A DNA stretch of 16,935 nt from the NCBI GenBank assembly GCA_002424365.1, contig DIRQ01000127.1:1-16935 (forward strand), in the 5' to 3' direction. The stretch is from Syntrophomonas sp. UBA5432 (GTDB lineage Bacteria; Bacillota; Syntrophomonadia; Syntrophomonadales; Syntrophomonadaceae). Below are positions 13,789 through 16,935 of this stretch, in pieces. The number at the start of each line of letters is the position of its first letter. Position 1 is the first letter of the stretch. A model generated the notes under the pieces. It did no database searches and was not told the origin of the DNA. It saw nothing but the letters and a program-made list of their open reading frames with translations. The translations under genes were made by a program, and so were the position numbers.

Positions 13789-13823
13789 CACCCTATAAGT
13801 GAAAATAGAACACGAAAAAAAGA

Positions 13824-13878
13824 CACGAAGAAATAGCGCTGCCTTCTGGCCCGCTGTAACCTTCGTGGTTAATTTCTT
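13824..13878. repeat. Imperfect inverted repeat in the divergent intergenic region
   Basis: CACGAAG (13824-13830) pairs with CTTCGTG (13861-13867), and AAGAAAT (13829-13835) with ATTTCTT (13872-13878). Sequences of this ACACGAAG/CTTCGTGG kind look like worn dispersed repeats; a related core is in the cbiM leader. The remaining AT-rich sequence of the 13746-14089 gap holds the two divergent promoters and no gene I can support. Confidence 0.4.
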
Positions 13879-13998
13879 ATATAAAGTTATGGTTAGTCCT
13901 ATTACTAATTTCCCTTATCCAGTTATATTCTACAATAATTTCGGTTCTCCTGCGAAATATTTACTAATATCATTAAGATTCTATTTAGCTTAAATGCC

Positions 13999-14027
13999 TT
14001 GTCTATATTTTTCAATTACCATAAAAT
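13999..14027 (+). promoter_or_regulatory. Promoter for the rightward 89-aa gene
   Basis: TTGTCT (13999-14004), a 17-nt spacer and TAAAAT (14022-14027) make a good sigma-A promoter. The start would be near 14034, about 56 nt before the TTG start codon at 14090. Confidence 0.55.
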
Positions 14028-14089
14028 ATAGCTATGAGTATATTTTACCTGTCATGGACTATGGTCCCGGGTTGAAAGGAGAATTCGCT

Positions 14090-14359
14090 TTGGCGGAATT
14101 TACCGCAGCTATAGTGCAAAAAGATGAGTATACCTTTGTAGTAGTTATCGTCAAACGCGATGTACTAAATGATAACAGGCTATCAGCAGAAGCAGTCAAG
14201 GTTTTTTCCCGGTATTTCCCTTTAATGCCGGTAGTCTTGATGGGCCAGAATTTTAAAGGTGACGGAATTTTTCGGGGACCCGAAACCCTGGTTAAGCTGG
14301 TAGAGAATGATAGACCAGAGGATTTGCCCTGGAACACTTATCAGTTACGAGCAAAATAA
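14090..14359 (+). CDS. Conserved-looking small protein of unknown function
   Basis: This is the only rightward gene in the window. The open frame starts at 13994, but a ribosome site AAAGGAG lies 7 nt before TTG 14090, downstream of the -10 box, while the earliest ATG would lie upstream of the promoter. The 89-aa product (LAEFTAAIVQ... then a hydrophobic strand TFVVVIVKRD, then a helix, MPVVLMGQN, GDGIFRGPETLVKLV) has a regular alternation of strands and helices and ends RPEDLPWNTYQLRAK. It looks like a compact alpha/beta protein, cytosolic, without Cys or signal peptide. I do not recognise the family. Its stop is 3 nt from the stop of the convergent WYL regulator. Confidence 0.7.
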   Translation: MAEFTAAIVQKDEYTFVVVIVKRDVLNDNRLSAEAVKVFSRYFPLMPVVLMGQNFKGDGIFRGPETLVKLVENDRPEDLPWNTYQLRAK

Positions 14360-14362
14360 TGC

Positions 14363-15673
14363 TTATGTTTTTTTCCTGCGGCGGCCGTACAGCTGTACTA
14401 CCTGCCGCGCCCGCTCCCTGACCTGCTCGCGGAGATCAAGCGGTTCTAGAACTTCCACCTCCGGTCCCCACTGTAAAATCCAGGTCTGTAATTCCTTAAA
14501 CCCGCAGGCTTCAAATTCTACTATTAATGAGCCATCCCGGCCTTCCTCAATGATTTCCTGACTGTGATGATAACGTAAATTCTTAACCCGATTGGCTACT
14601 GCCCGGGAGAATTTAAGCTGCACTTTTCTGACCGGGTCATTACAGTAAACTCCCCAGCTATCACCGATATGGTTGGCAATACTAAATCCCTTCGGATATT
14701 TAAAAGTATTGTTCTCGTAGTTAACTATATAAACAATCTGATCCACCCGGAAGGTTCGATAATCCTTACGCTCCGGTGCATAGGCTATTACATACCACAC
14801 ATTACGCTTACTAACTATGCCTACCGGCCTAATAATCCGCTCAGAAACCTCCCCGTTCACCTTGGCATAGGAAATCTTCTGCTCAAAACCCTCAATTACA
14901 GCCCGTACTAATTTTCCCAGGGTATCGCCAAATTCTTCCGGATGGGACAGGGTATCCCCTATAACATATATCCGTTCCGATAAAAGCCCCGATTTCATGC
15001 CAGCATTCTTAAGGAAAGTCTTTTCAATTTCATTTTTGGCACAGGTAGTAGCCTTATCCAATAAAGTATTTTCATACAGCAGCATGCTTACATAAACTGC
15101 CGCGGCACTGTCAGGACTAAGTTTGGGCAGATAACGTTCTGCTAAACAGTACTTAGGACTTCCCGTAGAAGGCCGTTGAATATTAATACCTATTCCCTCT
15201 AACTCAACCAGGTCACGGAAAATCATCCGTTTTAAAGCCACCTCGGAAGGACTCTTGCCGCCACTTTTCTCAATCAGTTCCTCATAACCCCGTTTGATTT
15301 CATTCATGCTTAACCCACCGAAAGGAATGGAATTGTGCAGGTTAATATACAGGTAAAGTAACCGCTCCGCAGGTTTAGGCCCTTCGCCCCGGTCTTTTTC
15401 TAATTTATTCAGGTAGTTTTCAACTGCTCTAAGGCTTAACTGCCGCCCCCGTGCCAGCACCGGATACTTACCATCAACACATATCATCGGGTCATTGGCC
15501 AGATTAGAGAGCAAACGATACAAAGTGTTTTTCTTGAAACCGAGAGCCTCCATTAACTGTTTCTCAGTCTGGTTGGGCTGCTCAGCCAGGTAGTTTTTCA
15601 CTGTCACCACCTGCTCAATCATTACATTCATTCGACCTTTAGGCTCTGGCAAGTCAAACACTCCTTCTGGCAT
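14363..15673 (-). CDS. WYL-domain transcriptional regulator
   Basis: Up to 436 aa. An N-terminal winged helix-turn-helix (about 20-75, TEKQLMEALGFKKNTLYRLLSNL), a second helical/HTH-like segment (about 100-180), a WYL ligand-binding domain (about 262-315, IIRPVGIVSKRNVWYVIAYAP...YRTFRVDQI) and a C-terminal WCX-type domain (about 348-428). WYL proteins sense nucleic-acid or nucleotide ligands and often control DNA damage or defence genes; the target here is unknown. Three starts are possible: ATG 15673 (no ribosome site), TTG 15652 (AGAAGGAG 8 nt upstream, the best site) and ATG 15631. It is convergent with the 89-aa gene. The two genes leave no room for a separate terminator. Confidence 0.88.
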   Translation of the reverse strand: MPEGVFDLPEPKGRMNVMIEQVVTVKNYLAEQPNQTEKQLMEALGFKKNTLYRLLSNLANDPMICVDGKYPVLARGRQLSLRAVENYLNKLEKDRGEGPKPAERLLYLYINLHNSIPFGGLSMNEIKRGYEELIEKSGGKSPSEVALKRMIFRDLVELEGIGINIQRPSTGSPKYCLAERYLPKLSPDSAAAVYVSMLLYENTLLDKATTCAKNEIEKTFLKNAGMKSGLLSERIYVIGDTLSHPEEFGDTLGKLVRAVIEGFEQKISYAKVNGEVSERIIRPVGIVSKRNVWYVIAYAPERKDYRTFRVDQIVYIVNYENNTFKYPKGFSIANHIGDSWGVYCNDPVRKVQLKFSRAVANRVKNLRYHHSQEIIEEGRDGSLIVEFEACGFKELQTWILQWGPEVEVLEPLDLREQVRERARQVVQLYGRRRKKT

Positions 15674-15739
15674 GGTAAATGCTAATCTTTATAACATTAT
15701 TCGCTATATAAGATGGAAATCCTTGTAACCTATGTGTAA

Positions 15740-15757
15740 GAGGTTAGGGGTTAGGGG
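15740..15757. repeat. Short GGTTAGGGG repeat piece
   Basis: GAGGTTAGGGGTTAGGGG is the inverse orientation of the degenerate tract at 8616-8699. It lies between the WYL gene and the palindrome behind the cardiolipin synthase gene. Confidence 0.5.
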
Positions 15758-15767
15758 CAATAAGTCC

Positions 15768-15780
15768 GGTGCCTGGCACC
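15768..15780. repeat. GGTGCC-T-GGCACC palindrome fused to the cls stop codon
   Basis: A perfect 6-bp inverted repeat around one base. Its last base (15780) is the G of the cls TAG stop codon, as read on the minus strand, the same arrangement as at 11851 and 13320. No T-tract follows, so it is not a classic terminator. Confidence 0.7.
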
Positions 15781-16935
15781 TAGAGTATAGGCGAAAGCAG
15801 ACGGAACAGACCTTCCTTGAAACGAACCCGCATTGGCCGCGCGGCATAGGCTTCACGGGTAATTTCAATACAATCCTCAAGAGTTGATAAAAAGTTTTCT
15901 TCCAGTTGGCGGCCAATTTCCTCGTCATAAATAAAGGCATTTACTTCGAAATTAAGTTCGAAACTCCTGATATCCAGGTTGGCGGTTCCTACGGAACTGG
16001 CAAAGCCATCGGTACAAACCATTTTACTGTGCAGAAATCCCTTTTGGTACTGGTAACAACGAACGCCCGCCTCCAGCAGTTCCCCGACATAAGAAAGGGA
16101 AGCCCAGTGAACATAGAAATGATCCGGTTTGTAGGGAATCATCAAACGTACGTCTACTCCAGAGAGGGCAGCAATTTTTAAAGCTTCCAGTATACTATCA
16201 TCAGGTATAAGGTAAGGAGTTTCTATATATACATTGCGTTTAGCCTTATTGATAAGCTTAAGATAGCCGTTTTTTATAGCGGGATAATTCATATCCGGTC
16301 CGCTGGATACAATTTGTAATGCACTGCTCCCTTCCGGCTTACGGGTAGGAAAATAGAAGTCCGTTTCTGACAGGGGGTCACGGGCGGCAAATCGCCAATC
16401 CAGCAGGAATCTCATTTCCAGGCTGTCAATGGCACTACCCCTGATATTTAGATGTATGTCACGCCAGTGGCCAAAACGAGGGGACACCCCAATGTATTCA
16501 TCACCTACATTAAACCCTCCGACATAGGCTTCATCGCCATCTATAATAAGGATTTTGCGATGGTTGCGGTAGTTTACGCGCACGTTTATATAGGGTAAAA
16601 AAGGCGGGAAGAAGGCAGCACTGCGGCCGCCGGCCTCATGTAGTTTTCTAAAAAAGCGTGGGGACAACCGTATAGAGCCCATGCCATCATAGAGAAGTTT
16701 AACCTCTACCCCCTGCCGGGCCTTCTCTGCGAGAATGTTCATTATATGTTGGCCCAGGGAATCATTACGTATAATAAAATACTCCATATGAATATAATGT
16801 TGGGCCTTTTTTAAACTGGATAGTATGCGGTTAAATAGTTCCTCTCCCTCATGAAAGACTTCCACCTTATTATCCTGAGTTAATAAGGAATAATTGCTAA
16901 CCATTTGCAGATAAACCAGGTCTAGATACTCCCGG
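15780..16935 (-). CDS. cls: Cardiolipin synthase, phospholipase D family (5' end outside window)
   Basis: Membrane phospholipid enzyme that joins two phosphatidylglycerols. Two HKD catalytic motifs are present: H-R-K-x4-D (His115, Lys117, Asp122, counted from the Met at 16904), followed by GGFNVGDEY, and H-S-K-x4-D (His292, Lys294, Asp299), followed by GTANLDIRSFELNFE. The frame stays open to the window edge, and the residues before that Met (REYLDLVYLQ) match the usual sequence of the family ahead of NxYxLLTxNxxxxF. The gene therefore almost certainly starts beyond the edge, with the two N-terminal membrane helices missing here. It precedes the WYL gene on the same strand with about 106 bp between. 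No functional link to hydrogenase is visible. Confidence 0.92.
   Translation of the reverse strand, partial: REYLDLVYLQMVSNYSLLTQDNKVEVFHEGEELFNRILSSLKKAQHYIHMEYFIIRNDSLGQHIMNILAEKARQGVEVKLLYDGMGSIRLSPRFFRKLHEAGGRSAAFFPPFLPYINVRVNYRNHRKILIIDGDEAYVGGFNVGDEYIGVSPRFGHWRDIHLNIRGSAIDSLEMRFLLDWRFAARDPLSETDFYFPTRKPEGSSALQIVSSGPDMNYPAIKNGYLKLINKAKRNVYIETPYLIPDDSILEALKIAALSGVDVRLMIPYKPDHFYVHWASLSYVGELLEAGVRCYQYQKGFLHSKMVCTDGFASSVGTANLDIRSFELNFEVNAFIYDEEIGRQLEENFLSTLEDCIEITREAYAARPMRVRFKEGLFRLLSPIL

Noticed and set aside
14059..14337. 92-codon leftward frame opposite the 89-aa gene
   Set aside because: Ser/Thr/Lys-rich shadow; the rightward frame has the promoter, ribosome site and protein-like pattern.

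Overview
The window reads as part of the chromosome of an anaerobic, Gram-positive (Firmicutes) bacterium of the Desulfotomaculum/Thermincola/Pelotomaculum kind. This is inferred from gene content, strong AGGAGG-type ribosome binding sites, frequent TTG/GTG starts and small palindromic repeats between genes. I cannot name a species.

Almost everything is transcribed leftwards (minus strand). In transcription order, from about 13.78 kb, there is first a nickel/cobalt-handling block: a DUF3842 protein, an FmdE-family protein, an unusual fusion of a CooT-like nickel-binding domain with a His-rich DUF4198-like domain, and an ECF-type Ni/Co importer (CbiM/NikM, a small CbiN-like PDGLE-type subunit, CbiQ/NikQ, CbiO/NikO). 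After about 0.75 kb of repeats and regulatory RNA comes a complete [NiFe]-hydrogenase block: hypA, hypB, Tat-exported small subunit, large subunit, membrane cytochrome b, C-terminal maturation protease, hypF, hypC and the first 204 codons of hypD, which runs off the left edge. Nickel import, nickel insertion (HypA/HypB), CN/CO ligand synthesis and assembly (HypF, HypC, HypD), proteolytic maturation and the enzyme itself are therefore encoded side by side. HypE is not in the window.

The most striking regulatory element lies in front of hypA (about 8212-8020). It is a three-way-junction RNA with a GAAA tetraloop and a textbook 11-nt tetraloop receptor, followed by an intrinsic terminator. It resembles the Moco/Tuco (molybdenum/tungsten cofactor) riboswitch class, which would be unexpected in front of a [NiFe]-hydrogenase operon. 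The cbiM leader also carries a hairpin with a T-tract (possible attenuator).

The right end holds a small rightward gene of unknown function with a good promoter, a convergent WYL-domain transcription regulator, and a cardiolipin synthase cut by the right edge. Short palindromic REP/MITE-like repeats are scattered between genes. In four cases the repeat starts at or inside the stop codon of the preceding gene.
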